Assembly: GCF_051014685.1 (NCBI RefSeq)
Contig: NW_027478717.1
Coordinates: 62,001-126,000 of the forward strand
From: Ptiloglossa arizonensis
Taxonomy: Eukaryota > Arthropoda > Insecta > Hymenoptera > Colletidae
Direction: 5' to 3'
DNA: 64,000 nt
The translations under genes and the position numbers were made by a program. The notes under the pieces were generated by a model. It saw only the letters and a list, made by a program, of their open reading frames with translations. It did no database searches and had not been told where the DNA came from. Each line of letters starts with the position of its first letter. Within the stretch, counting starts at the first letter, position 1. Shown in pieces: positions 14,415 to 31,480 of the stretch.

Positions 14415-17400
14415 TTATACCTGATAGGTTATACGTTCTACGTTATACGTTATACGTTATACGTTATACGTTATACGTTATACGTTATATGTTATACGTT
14501 ATACGTTATACGTTATACGTTACATGCTATACGTTATACGTTATACGTTATACGTTATACGTTATACGTTATACGTTATACGTTGTACGTTATACGTTAT
14601 ACGTTATACGTTATACGTTATACGTTATACGTTATACGTTATACGTTATACGTTATACGTTATACGTTATACGTCATACGTTATACGTTATACGTTATAC
14701 GTTATACGTTATACGTTATACGTTATTCGTTACACGTTATACGTTATACGTTATTCGTTATACGTTATACGTTATACGTTATACGTTATACGTTATACGT
14801 TATACGTAATACGTTATACGTTATACGTTATACGTTATACGTTATACGTTATACGTTATACGTTATACGTTATACGTTATACGTAATACGTGATAAGTTA
14901 TACGTTATACGTTATACGTTATTCTTTATACGTTATACGTTATACGTTATACGTTATACGTCATACGTTATACGTTATACGTTATACGTTATACGTTATA
15001 CGTTATACGTTATACGTTATACGTTATACGTTATACGTTATACGTTGTACGTTAGACGTTATACGTTATACGTTATACGTTATACGTTATACGTTATACG
15101 TGATAAGTTATACGTTACATGCTATACGTTATACGTTATACGTTGTACGTTATACGTTATACGTTATACGTTATACGTTATACGTTATACGTCATACGTT
15201 ATACGTCATACGTTATTCGTTATACGTTATACGTTATACGTTATACGATATACGTTATACGTTATTCTTTATACGTTATACGTTATACGTTATACGTTAT
15301 ACGTTATACGTTATACGTCATACGTTATACGTAATACGTGATAAGTTATACGTTATACGTTATACGTTATTCTTTATACGTTATACGTTATACGTTATAC
15401 GTTATACGTCATACGTTATACGTTATACGTTATACGTTATACGTTATACGTTATACGTTATACGTAATACGTTATACGTTATACGTTATACGATATACGT
15501 TATACCTTATAAGTTATACGTTATACCTTATAAGTTATACGTCATAAGTTATACGATACACGTTATACGTTATTCGAAATATGTAATACGTAATACGTTT
15601 TACGATATTCGTTATACGTTCTTCGTTACACGTTATACGTTATACGTTATGCGTTATACGTTTTACGTTATTCGTGATACGTTATACGTTATACGTTATA
15701 CGTTATACGGTATACGTTATACGTTATACGTTATGCGTTATACGTTATACGTTATACGTTATACGTTATACGTTATACGTTATACGTTATATGCTATACG
15801 TTATACGTTATACGTTATACGTTGTACGTTATACGTTATACGTTATACGTTGTACGTTATACGTTATACGTTATACGTGATACGTTTTACGTCATACGTT
15901 ATTCGTTATACGTTATACGTTATACGTTATACGTTATACGTTATACGTTATACGTTATACGTTATACGTTATACGTTATACGTTATACGTTATACGTTAT
16001 ACGTTATACGTTATACGTCATACGTTATACGTTATACGTTATACGTTATACGTTATACGTTATACGTTATTCGTTACACGTTATACGTTATACGTTATTC
16101 GTTATACGTTATACGTTATACGTTATACGTTATACGTTATACGTTATACGTAATACGTTATACGTTATACGTTATACGTTATACGTTATACGTTATACGT
16201 TATACGTTATACGTTATACGTTATACGTTATACGTAATACGTGATAAGTTATACGTTATACGTTATACGTAATACGTGATAAGTTATACGTTATACGTTA
16301 TACGTTATTCTTTATACGTTATACGTTATACGTTATACGTTATACGTCATACGTTATACGTTATACGTTATACGTTATACGTTATACGTTATACGTTATA
16401 CGTTATACGTTGTACGTTATACGTTATACGTTATACGTTACACGTAATTCGTAATACGTTATACCTGATAGGTTATACGTTCTACGTTATACGTTATACG
16501 TTATACGTTATACGTTATACGTTATACGTCATACGTTATACGTAATACGTTATACGTTATACGTTATACGATATACGTTATACATTATACGTTATGCGTT
16601 ATTCGTTATACGTTTTACGTTATACGTTACACGTAATTCGTAATACGTTATACCTGATAGGTTATACGTTCTACGTTATACGTTATACGTTATACGTTAT
16701 ACGTTATACGTTATACGTTATACGTTATACGTTATATGTTATACGTTATACGTTATACGTTATACGTTACATGCTATACGTTATACGTTATACGTTATAC
16801 GTTATACGTTATACGTTATACGTTATACGTTGTACGTTATACGTTATACGTTATACGTTATACGTTATACGTTATACGTTATACGTTATACGTTATACGT
16901 TATACGTTATACGTTATACGTCATACGTTATACGTTATACGTTATACGTTATACGTTATACGTTATACGTTATTCGTTACACGTTATACGTTATACGTTA
17001 TTCGTTATACGTTATACGTTATACGTTATACGTTATACGTTATACGTTATACGTAATACGTTATACGTTATACGTTATACGTTATACGTTATACGTTATA
17101 CGTTATACGTTATACGTTATACGTTATACGTAATACGTGATAAGTTATACGTTATACGTTATACGTTATTCTTTATACGTTATACGTTATACGTTATACG
17201 TTATACGTCATACGTTATACGTTATACGTTATACGTTATACGTTATACGTTATACGTTATACGTTATACGTTGTACGTTATACGTTATACGTTGTACGTT
17301 AGACGTTATACGTTATACGTTATACGTTATACGTTATACGTTATACGTGATAAGTTATACGTTACATGCTATACGTTATACGTTATACGTTGTACGTTAT

Positions 17401-20400
17401 ACGTTATACGTTATACGTTATACGTTATACGTTATACGTCATACGTTATACGTCATACGTTATTCGTTATACGTTATACGTTATACGTTATACGATATAC
17501 GTTATACGTTATTCTTTATACGTTATACGTTATACGTTATACGTTATACGTCATACGTCAAACGTTATACGTTATACGTTATACGTTATACGTTATACGT
17601 TATTCGTGAAACGTTATACGTTATACGTTGTACGTTATACGTTATACGTTATACGTTATACGTTATACGTTATACGTTATACGTTATACGTTATACGTTG
17701 TACGTTATACGTTATACGTTATACGTTATACGTTATACGTCATACGTTATACGTCATACGTTATACGTTATACGTTATACGTTATACGTCATACGTTATA
17801 CGTTATACGTTATACGTTATACGTTATACGTTATACGTTATACGTTATACGTTATACGTTATACGTTATACGTTAGACGTTATACGTTATACGTTATACG
17901 TTATACGTTATACGTTATACGTTATACGTTATACGTTATACGTTATACGTTATACGTTATACGTTATACGTTAGACGTTATACGTTATACGTTATTCGTG
18001 ATACGTTATACGTTATACGTCATACGTTATACGTCATACGTTATTCGTTATACGTTATACGTTATACGTTATACGTTATACGTTATACGTTATTCTTTAT
18101 ACGTTATACGTTATACGTTATACGTTATACGTCATACGTCATACGTTATACGTTATACGTTATACGTAATACGTTATACGTTATACGTTATACAATATAC
18201 GTTATACGTTATACGTTATACGTTATTCGTTATACGTTAGACGTTATACGTTATACGTCATACGTTATACGTTATACGTTATACGTTATACGTTATACGT
18301 TATACGTTATACGTTATATGTTATACGTTATACGTTATACGTTATACGTTACATGCTATACGTTATACGTTATACGTTATACGTTATACGTTATACGTTA
18401 TACGTTATACGTTATACGTTGTACGTTATACGTTATACGTTATACGTTATACGTTATACGTTATACGTTATACGTTATACGTTATACGTTATACGTTATA
18501 CGTTATACGTCATACGTTATACGTTATACGTTATACGTTATACGTTATACGTTATACGTTATTCGTTACACGTCATACGTTATACGTTATTCGTTATACG
18601 TTATACGTTATACGTTATACGTTATACGTTATACGTTATACGTAATACGTTATACGTTATACGTTATACGTTATACGTTATACGTTATACGTTATACGTT
18701 ATACGTTATACGTTATACGTTATACGTAATACGTGATAAGTTATACGTTATACGTTATACGTTATTCTTTATACGTTATACGTTATACGTTATACGTTAT
18801 ACGTCATACGTTATACGTTATACGTTATACGTTATACGTTATACGTTATACGTTATACGTTATACGTTATACGTTATACGTTATACGTTAGACGTTATAC
18901 GTTATACGTTATACGTTATACGTTATACGTTATACGTTATACGTGATAAGTTATACGTTACATGCTATACGTTATACGTTATACGTTGTACGTTATACGT
19001 TATACGTTATACGTTATACGTTATACGTTATACGTCATACGTTATACGTCATACGTTATTCGTTATACGTTATACGTTATACGTTATACGATATACGTTA
19101 TACGTTATTCTTTATACGTTATACGTTATACGTTATACGTTATACGTCATACGTCATACGTTATACGTTATACGTTATACGTTATACGTTATACGTTATA
19201 CGTTATACGTGAAACGTTATACGTTATACGTTGTACGTTATACGTTATACGTTATACGTTATACGTTATACGTTATACGTTATACGTTATACGTTATACG
19301 TTGTACGTTATACGTTATACGTTATACGTTATACGTTATACGTCATACGTTATACGTCATACGTTATACGTTATACGTTATACGTTATACGTCATACGTT
19401 ATACGTTATACGTTATACGTTATACGTTATACGTTATACGTTATACGTTATACGTTATACGTTATACGTTATACGTTAGACGTTATACGTTATACGTTAT
19501 ACGTTATACGTTATACGTTATACGTTATACGTCATACGTTATACGTAATACGTGATAAGTTATACGTTATACGTTATACGTTATTCTTTATACGTTATAC
19601 GTTATACGTTATACGTTATACGTCATACGTTATACGTTATACGTTATACGTTATACGTTATACGTCATACGTTATACGTAATACGTTATACGTTATACGT
19701 TATACGATATACGTTATACATTATACGTTATGCGTTATTCGTTATACGTTTTACGTTATACGTTACACGTAATTCGTAATACGTTATACCTGATAGGTTA
19801 TACGTTCTACGTTATACGTTATACGTTATACGTTATACGTTATACGTTATACGTTATACGTTATACGTTATACGTTATATGTTATACGTTATACGTTATA
19901 CGTTATACGTTACATGCTATACGTTATACGTTATACGTTATACGTTATACGTTATACGTTATACGTTATACGTTGTACGTTATACGTTATACGTTATACG
20001 TTATACGTTATACGTTATACGTTATACGTTATACGTTATACGTTATACGTTATACGTTATACGTCATACGTTATACGTTATACGTTATACGTTATACGTT
20101 ATACGTTATACGTTATTCGTTACACGTTATACGTTATACGTTATTCGTTATACGTTATACGTTATACGTTATACGTTATACGTTATACGTTATACGTAAT
20201 ACGTTATACGTTATACGTTATACGTTATACGTTATACGTTATACGTTATACGTTATACGTTATACGTTATACGTTATACGTTATACGTAATACGTGATAA
20301 GTTATACGTTATACGTTATACGTTATTCTTTATACGTTATACGTTATACGTTATACGTTATACGTCATACGTTATACGTTATACGTTATACGTTATACGT

Positions 20401-21905
20401 TATACGTTATACGTTATACGTTATACGTTATACGTTATACGTTATACGTTAGACGTTATACGTTATACGTTATACGTTATACGTTATACGTTATACGTGA
20501 TAAGTTATACGTTACATGCTATACGTTATACGTTATACGTTGTACGTTATACGTTATACGTTATACGTTATACGTTATACGTTATACGTCATACGTTATA
20601 CGTCATACGTTATTCGTTATACGTTATACGTTATACGTTATACGATATACGTTATACGTTATACGTCATACGTTATACGTTATACGTTATACGTTATACG
20701 TCATACGTTATACGTTATACGTTATACGTTATACGTTATACGTTATACGTTATACGTTATACGTTATACGTTATACGTTATACGTTAGACGTTATACGTT
20801 ATACGTTATACGTTATACGTTATACGTTATACGTTATACGTCATACGTTATACGTAATACGTGATAAGTTATACGTTATACGTTATACGTTATTCTTTAT
20901 ACGTTATACGTTATACGTTATACGTTATACGTCATACGTTATACGTTATACGTTATACGTTATACGTTATACGTCATACGTTATACGTAATACGTTATAC
21001 GTTATACGTTATACGATATACGTTATACATTATACGTTATGCGTTATTCGTTATACGTTTTACGTTATACGTTACACGTAATTCGTAATACGTTATACCT
21101 GATAGGTTATACGTTCTACGTTATACGTTATACGTTATACGTTATACGTTATACGTTATACGTTATACGTTATACGTTATACGTTATATGTTATACGTTA
21201 TACGATATACGTTATACGTTACATGCTATACGTTATACGTTATACGTTATACGTTATACGTTATACGTTATACGTTATACGTTGTACGTTATACGTTATA
21301 CGTTATACGTTATACGTTATACGTTATACGTTATACGTTATACGTTATACGTTATACGTTATACGTTATACGTCATACGTTATACGTTATACGTTATACG
21401 TTATACGTTATACGTTATACGTTATTCGTTACACGTTATACGTTGTACGTTATTCGTTATACGTTATACGTTATACGTTATACGTTATACGTTATACGTT
21501 ATACGTAATACGTTATACGTTATACGTTATACGTTATACGTTATACGTTATACGTTATACGTTATACGTTATACGTTATACGTTATACGTAATACGTGAT
21601 AAGTTATACGTTATACGTTATACGTTATTCTTTATACGTTATACGTTATACGTTATACGTTATACGTCATACGTTATACGTTATACGTTATACGTTATAC
21701 GTTATACGTTATACGTTATACGTTATACGTTATACGTTATACGTTATACGTTAGACGTTATACGTTATACGTTATACGTTATACGTTATACGTTATACGT
21801 GATAAGTTATACGTTACATGCTATACGTTATACGTTATACGTTGTACGTTATACGTTATACGTTATACGTTATACGTTATACGTTATACGTCATACGTTA
21901 TACGT
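14415..21905 (+). repeat. 7.5-kb higher-order repeat, copy 2
   Basis: It starts mid-word at TTATACC (14,415), which here follows a TCATACG and a TTATACG unit. Every complete word G has TAATACG before TTATACC. That marks an in-register recombination junction at 14,408-14,414. The copy contains smaller internal repeats matching those of copy 1, so those smaller duplications are older than the large one. Confidence 0.8.
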
Positions 21906-24900
21906 CATACGTTATTCGTTATACGTTATACGTTATACGTTATACGATATACGTTATACGTTATTCTTTATACGTTATACGTTATACGTTATACGTTATA
22001 CGTCATACGTCATACGTTATACGTTATACGTTATACGTTATACGTTATACGTTATACGTGAAACGTTATACGTTATACGTTGTACGTTATACGTTATACG
22101 TTATACGTTATACGTTATACGTTATACGTTATACGTTATACGTTATACGTTGTACGTTATACGTTATACGTTATACGTTATACGTTATACGTCATACGTT
22201 ATACGTCATACGTTATACGTTATACGTTATACGTTATACGTCATACGTTATACGTTATACGTTATACGTTATACGTTATACGTTATACGTTATACGTTAT
22301 ACGTTATACGTTATACGTTATACGTTATACGTTAGACGTTATACGTTATACGTTATACGTTATACGTTATACGTTATACGTTATACGTTATACGTTATAC
22401 GTTATACGTTATACGTTATACGTTATACGTTAGACGTTATACGTTATACGTTATTCGTGATACGTTATACGTTATACGTCATACGTTATACGTCATACGT
22501 TATTCGTTATACGTTATACGTTATACGTTATACGTTATACGTTATACGTTATTCTTTATACGTTATACGTTATACGTTATACGTTATACGTTATACGTCA
22601 TACGTCATACGTTATACGTTATACGTTATACGTAATACGTTATACGTTATACGTTATACGTTATACGTTATACGTTATACGTTATTCGTTACACGTTATA
22701 CGTTATACGTTATTCGTTATACGTTATACGTTATACGTTATACGTTATACGTTATACGTTATACGTAATACGTTATACGTTATACGTTATACGTTATACG
22801 TTATACGTTATATGTTATACGTTATACGTTATACGTTATACGTTACATGCTATACGTTATACGTTATACGTTATACGTTATACGTTATACGTTATACGTT
22901 ATACGTTGTACGTTATACGTTATACGTTATACGTTATACGTTATACGTTATACGTTATACGTTATACGTAATACGTTATACGTTATACGTTATACGTTAT
23001 ACGTTATACGTTATACGTTATACGTTATACGTTATACGTTATACGTTATACGTTATACGTTATACGTAATACGTGATAAGTTATACGTTATACGTTATAC
23101 GTTATTCTTTATACGTTATACGTTATACGTTATACGTTATACGTCATACGTTATACGTTATACGTTATACGTTATACGTTATACGTTATACGTTATACGT
23201 TATACGTTATACGTTATACGTTATACGTTAGACGTTATACGTTATACGTTATACGTTATACGTTATACGTTATACGTGATAAGTTATACGTTACATGCTA
23301 TACGTTATACGTTATACGTTGTACGTTATACGTTATACGTTATACGTTATACGTTATACGTTATACGTCATACGTTATACGTCATACGTTATTCGTTATA
23401 CGTTATACGTTATACGTTATACGATATACGTTATACGTTATTCTTTATACGTTATACGTTATACGTTATACGTTATACGTCATACGTCATACGTTATACG
23501 TTATACGTTATACGTTATACGTTATACGTTATACGTTATACGTGAAACGTTATACGTTATACGTTGTACGTTATACGTTATACGTTATACGTTATACGTT
23601 ATACGTTATACGTTATACGTTATACGTTATACGTTGTACGTTATACGTTATACGTTATACGTTATACGTTATACGTCATACGTTATACGTCATACGTTAT
23701 ACGTTATACGTTATACGTTATACGTCATACGTTATACGTTATACGTTATACGTTATACGTTATACGTTATACGTTATACGTTATACGTTATACGTTATAC
23801 GTTATACGTTAGACGTTATACGTTATACGTTATACGTTATACGTTATACGTTATACGTTATACGTCATACGTTATACGTAATACGTGATAAGTTATACGT
23901 TATACGTTATACGTTATTCTTTATACGTTATACGTTATACGTTATACGTTATACGTCATACGTTATACGTTATACGTTATACGTTATACGTTATACGTCA
24001 TACGTTATACGTAATACGTTATACGTTATACGTTATACGATATACGTTATACATTATACGTTATGCGTTATTCGTTATACGTTTTACGTTATACGTTACA
24101 CGTAATTCGTAATACGTTATACCTGATAGGTTATACGTTCTACGTTATACGTTATACGTTATACGTTATACGTTATACGTTATACGTTATACGTTATACG
24201 TTATACGTTATATGTTATACGTTATACGTTATACGTTATACGTTACATGCTATACGTTATACGTTATACGTTATACGTTATACGTTATACGTTATACGTT
24301 ATACGTTGTACGTTATACGTTATACGTTATACGTTATACGTTATACGTTATACGTTATACGTTATACGTTATACGTTATACGTTATACGTTATACGTCAT
24401 ACGTTATACGTTATACGTTATACGTTATACGTTATACGTTATACGTTATTCGTTACACGTTATACGTTATACGTTATTCGTTATACGTTATACGTTATAC
24501 GTTATACGTTATACGTTATACGTTATACGTAATACGTTATACGTTATACGTTATACGTTATACGTTATACGTTATACGTTATACGTTATACGTTATACGT
24601 TATACGTTATACGTAATACGTGATAAGTTATACGTTATACGTTATACGTTATTCTTTATACGTTATACGTTATACGTTATACGTTATACGTCATACGTTA
24701 TACGTTATACGTTATACGTTATACGTTATACGTTATACGTTATACGTTATACGTTATACGTTATACGTTATACGTTAGACGTTATACGTTATACGTTATA
24801 CGTTATACGTTATACGTTATACGTGATAAGTTATACGTTACATGCTATACGTTATACGTTATACGTTGTACGTTATACGTTATACGTTATACGTTATACG

Positions 24901-25475
24901 TTACACGTTATACGTAATACGTTATACGTCATACGTTATTCGTTATACGTTATACGTTATACGTTATACGATATACGTTATACGTTATTCTTTATACGTT
25001 ATACGTTATACGTTATACGTTATACGTCATACGTCATACGTTATACGTTATACGTTATACGTTATACGTTATACGTTATACGTGAAACGTTATACGTTAT
25101 ACGTTGTACGTTATACGTTATACGTTATACGTTATACGTTATACGTTATACGTTATACGTTATACGTTATACGTTGTACGTTATACGTTATACGTTATAC
25201 GTTATACGTTATACGTCATACGTTATACGTCATACGTTATACGTTATACGTTATACGTTATACGTCATACGTTATACGTTATACGTTATACGTTATACGT
25301 TATACGTTATACGTTATACGTTATACGTTATACGTTATACGTTATACGTTATACGTTAGACGTTATACGTTATACGTTATACGTTATACGTTATACGTTA
25401 TACGTTATACGTTATACGTTATACGTTATACGTTATACGTTATACGTTATACGTTAGACGTTATACGTTATACGT
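20861..25475 (+). repeat. 3,024-bp offset duplication
   Basis: Anchors 20,861; 21,016; 21,223; 21,818; 22,080 and 22,332 recur at exactly +3,024 (432 units), so about 20,860-22,450 equals about 23,885-25,475. A visible difference is near 24,900, where the second copy has TTACACG and TAATACG in place of a plain unit and TCATACG. The stretch between, 22,450-23,884, is further satellite with word-like variants but no word G. Confidence 0.82.
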
Positions 25476-25922
25476 TATTCGTGATACGTTATACGTTATA
25501 CGTCATACGTTATACGTCATACGTTATTCGTTATACGTTATACGTTATAGGTTATACGTTATACGTTATTCGTTACACGTTATACGTTGTACGTTATTCG
25601 TTATACGTTATACGTTATACGTTATACGTTATACGTTATACGTTATACGTAATACGTTATACGTTATACGTTATACGTTATACGTTATACGTTATACGTT
25701 ATACGTTATACGTTATACGTTATACGTTATACGTTATACGTTATACGTAATACGTGATAAGTTATACGTTATACGTTATACGTTATACGTTATTCTTTAT
25801 ACGTTATACGTTATACGTTATACGTTATACGTCATACGTTATACGTTATACGTTATACGTTATACGTTATACGTTATACGTTATACGTTATACGTTATAC
25901 GTTATACGTTATACGTTATACG

Positions 25923-27390
25923 TTAGACGTTATACGTTATACGTTATACGTTATACGTTATACGTTATACGTTATACGTTATACGTTATACGTTATACGT
26001 TATACGTTATACGTTATACGTTAGACGTTATACGTTATACGTTATTCGTGATACGTTATACGTTATACGTCATACGTTATACGTCATACGTTATTCGTTA
26101 TACGTTATACGTTATACGTTATACGTTATACGTTATACGTTATTCTTTATACGTTATACGTTATACGTTATACGTTATACGTCATACGTCATACGTTATA
26201 CGTTATACGTTATACGTAATACGTTATACGTTATACGTTATACGTTATACGTTATACGTTATACGTTATTCGTTACACGTTATACGTTATACGTTATTCG
26301 TTATACGTTATACGTTATACGTTATACGTTATACGTTATACGTTATACGTAATACGTTATACGTTATACGTTATACGTTATACGTTATACGTTATATGTT
26401 ATACGTTATACGTTATACGTTATACGTTACATGCTATACGTTATACGTTATACGTTATACGTTATACGTTATACGTTATACGTTATACGTTGTACGTTAT
26501 ACGTTATACGTTATACGTTATACGTTATACGTTATACGTTATACGTTATACGTAATACGTTATACGTTATACGTTATACGTTATACGTTATACGTTATAC
26601 GTTATACGTTATACGTTATACGTTATACGTAATACGTGATAAGTTATACGTTATACGTTATACGTTATTCTTTATACGTTATACGTTATACGTTATACGT
26701 TATACGTCATACGTTATACGTTATACGTTATACGTTATACGTTAGACGTTATACGTTATACGTTATACGTTATACGTTATACGTTATACGTTATACGTTA
26801 TACGTTATACGTTATACGTTATACGTTATACGTTATACGTTAGACGTTATACGTTATACGTTATTCGTGATACGTTATACGTTATACGTCATACGTTATA
26901 CGTCATACGTTATTCGTTATACGTTATACGTTATACGTTATACGTTATACGTTATACGTTATTCTTTATACGTTATACGTTATACGTTATACGTTATACG
27001 TCATACGTCATACGTTATACGTTATACGTTATACGTAATACGTTATACGTTATACGTTATACGTTATACGTTATACGTTATACGTTATTCGTTACACGTT
27101 ATACGTTATACGTTATTCGTTATACGTTATACGTTATACGTTATACGTTATACGTTATACGTTATACGTAATACGTTATACGTTATACGTTATACGTTAT
27201 ACGTTATACGTTATATGTTATACGTTATACGTTATACGTTATACGTTACATGCTATACGTTATACGTTATACGTTATACGTTATACGTTATACGTTATAC
27301 GTTATACGTTGTACGTTATACGTTATACGTTATACGTTATACGTTATACGTTATACGTTATACGTTATACGTAATACGTTATACGTTATA
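25923..27390 (+). repeat. 819-bp tandem duplication
   Basis: Two TTAGACG units 98 bp apart (25,923 and 26,021) recur at 26,742 and 26,840. The downstream TTACATG block also repeats at +819 bp (117 units; 26,431 and 27,250). The same TTAGACG pair with 98-bp spacing occurs at 22,332 and 22,430. Confidence 0.78.
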
Positions 27391-29890
27391 CGTTATACGT
27401 TATACGTTATACGTTATACGTTATACGTTATACGTTATACGTTATACGTTATACGTTATACGTTATACGTAATACGTGATAAGTTATACGTTATACGTTA
27501 TACGTTATTCTTTATACGTTATACGTTATACGTTATACGTTATACGTCATACGTTATACGTTATACGTTATACGTTATACGTTATACGTTATACGTTATA
27601 CGTTATACGTTATACGTTATACGTTATACGTTATACGTTAGACGTTATACGTTATACGTTATACGTTATACGGTATACGTTATACGTGATAAGTTATACG
27701 TTACATGCTATACGTTATACGTTATACGTTGTACGTTATACGTTATACGTTATACGTTATACGTTATACGTTATACGTCATACGTTATACGTCATACGTT
27801 ATTCGTTATACGTTATACGTTATACGTTATACGATATACGTTATACGTTATTCTTTATACGTTATACGTTATACGTTATACGTTATACGTCATACGTCAT
27901 ACGTTATACGTTATACGTTATACGTTATACGTTATACGTTATACGTTATACGTGAAACGTTATACGTTATACGTTGTACGTTATACGTTATACGTTATAC
28001 GTTATACGTTATACGTTATACGTTATACGTTATACGTTATACGTTGTACGTTATACGTTATACGTTATACGTTATACGTTATACGTCATACGTTATACGT
28101 CATACGTCATACGTTATACGTTATACGTTATACGTCATACGTTATACGTTATACGTTATACGTTATACGTTATACGTTATACGTTATACGTTATACGTTG
28201 TACGTTATACGTTATACGTTATACGTTATACGTTATACGTTATACGTTATACGTTATACGTTATACGTTATACGTTATACGTTATACGTCATACGTTATA
28301 CGTTATACGTTATACGTTATACGTTATACGTTATACGTTATTCGTTATACGTTATACGTTATACGTGATAAGTTATACGTTACATGCTATACGTTATACG
28401 TTATACGTTGTACGTTATACGTTATACGTTATACGTTATACGTTATACGTTATACGTCATACGTTATACGTTATACGTTATACGATATACGTTATACATT
28501 ATACGTTATGCGTTATTCGTTATACGTTATACGTTATACGTCATACGTTATACGTTATACGTTATACGTTATACGTTATACGTTATACGTTATACGTTAT
28601 ACGTTATACGTTATACGTTATACGTTATACGTTATACGTTATACGTAATACGTGATAAGTTATACGTTATACGTTATACGTTATTCTTTATACGTTATAC
28701 GTTATACGTTATACGTTATACGTCATACGTTACACGTTATACGTTATACGTTATACGTGAAACGTTATACGTTATACGTTGTACGTTATACGTTATACGT
28801 TATACGTTATACGTTATACGTTATACGTTATACGTTATACGTTATACGTTGTACGTTATACGTTATACGTTATACGTTATACGTTATACGTCATACGTTA
28901 TACGTCATACGTTATACGTTATACGTTATACGTTATACGTCATACGTTATACGTTATACGTTATACGTTATACGTTATACGTTATACGTTATACGTTATA
29001 CGTTATACGTTATACGTTATACGTTATACGTTATACGTTATACGTAATACGTGATAAGTTATACGTTATACGTTATACGTTATTCTTTATACGTTATACG
29101 TTATACGTTATACGTTATACGTCATACGTTATACGTTATACGTTATACGTTATACGTTATACGTTATACGTTATACGTTATACGTTATACGTTATACGTT
29201 ATACGTTATACGTTAGACGTTATACGTTATACGTTATACGTTATACGTTATACGTTATACGTGATAAGTTATACGTTACATGCTATACGTTATACGTTAT
29301 ACGTTGTACGTTATACGTTATACGTTATACGTTATACGTTATACGTTATACGTCATACGTTATACGTCATACGTTATTCGTTATACGTTATACGTTATAC
29401 GTTATACGATATACGTTATACGTTATTCTTTATACGTTATACGTTATACGTTATACGTTATACGTCATACGTCATACGTTATACGTTATACGTTATACGT
29501 TATACGTTATACGTTATACGTTATACGTGAAACGTTATACGTTATACGTTGTACGTTATACGTTATACGTTATACGTTATACGTTATACGTTATACGTTA
29601 TACGTTATACGTTATACGTTGTACGTTATACGTTATACGTTATACGTTATACGTTATACGTCATACGTTATACGTCATACGTTATACGTTATACGTTATA
29701 CGTTATACGTCATACGTTATACGTTATACGTCATACGTTATACGTTATACGTTATACGTTATACGTTATACGTTATACGTTATACGTTATACGTTATACG
29801 TTATACGTTATACGTTAGACGTTATACGTTATACGTTATACGTTATACGTTATACGTTATACGTTATACGTCATACGTTATACATAATAC

Positions 29891-31480
29891 GTGATAAGTT
29901 ATACGTTATACGTTATACGTTATTCTTTATACGTTATACGTTATACGTTATACGTTATACGTCATACGTTATACGTTATACGTTATACGTTATACGTTAT
30001 ACGTCATACGTTATACGTAATACGTTATACGTTATACGTTATACGATATACGTTATACATTATACGTTATGCGTTATTCGTTATACGTTTTACGTTATAC
30101 GTTACACGTAATTCGTAATACGTTATACCTGATAGGTTATACGTTCTACGTTATACGTTATACGTTATACGTTATACGTTATACGTTATACGTTATACGT
30201 TATACGTTATATGTTATACGTTATACGTTATACGTTATACGTTACATGCTATACGTTATACGTTATACGTTATACGTTATACGTTATACGTTATACGTTA
30301 TACGTTGTACGTTATACGTTATACGTTATACGTTATACGTTATACGTTATACGTTATACGTTATACGTTATACGTTATACGTTATACGTTATACGTCATA
30401 CGTTATACGTTATACGTTATACGTTATACGTTATACGTTATACGTTATTCGTTACACGTTATACGTTATACGTTATTCGTTATACGTTATACGTTATACG
30501 TTATACGTTATACGTTATACGTTATACGTAATACGTTATACGTTATACGTTATACGTTATACGTTATACGTTATACGTTATACGTTATACGTTATACGTT
30601 ATACGTTATACGTAATACGTGATAAGTTATACGTTATACGTTATACGTTATTCTTTATACGTTATACGTTATACGTTATACGTTATACGTCATACGTTAT
30701 ACGTTATACGTTATACGTTATACGTTATACGTTATACGTTATACGTTATACGTTATACGTTATACGTTATACGTTAGACGTTATACGTTATACGTTATAC
30801 GTTATACGTTATACGTTATACGTGATAAGTTATACGTTACATGCTATACGTTATACGTTATACGTTGTACGTTATACGTTATACGTTATACGTTATACGT
30901 TATACGTTATACGTCATACGTTATACGTCATACGTTATTCGTTATACGTTATACGTTATACGTTATACGATATACGTTATACGTTATTCTTTATACGTTA
31001 TACGTTATACGTTATACGTTATACGTCATACGTCATACGTTATACGTTATACGTTATACGTTATACGTTATACGTTATACGTGAAACGTTATACGTTATA
31101 CGTTGTACGTTATACGTTATACGTTATACGTTATACGTTATACGTTATACGTTATACGTTATACGTTATACGTTGTACGTTATACGTTATACGTTATACG
31201 TTATACGTTATACGTCATACGTTATACGTCATACGTTATACGTTATACGTTATACGTTATACGTCATACGTTATACGTTATACGTTATACGTTATACGTT
31301 ATACGTTATACGTTATACGTTATACGTTATACGTTATACGTTATACGTTATACGTTAGACGTTATACGTTATACGTTATACGTTATACGTTATACGTTAT
31401 ACGTTATACGTTATACGTTATACGTTATACGTTATACGTTATACGTTATACGTTAGACGTTATACGTTATACGTTATTCG
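29891..31480 (+). repeat. Third copy of the 3-kb block, at +6.0 kb
   Basis: Anchors at 23,885; 24,040; 24,212; 24,842 and 25,104 recur here at +5,999 to +6,006, including word G at 30,046. This copy keeps the TCATACG pair lost in the copy near 24,900, so it is closer to the 20.9-kb copy there. Confidence 0.75.
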
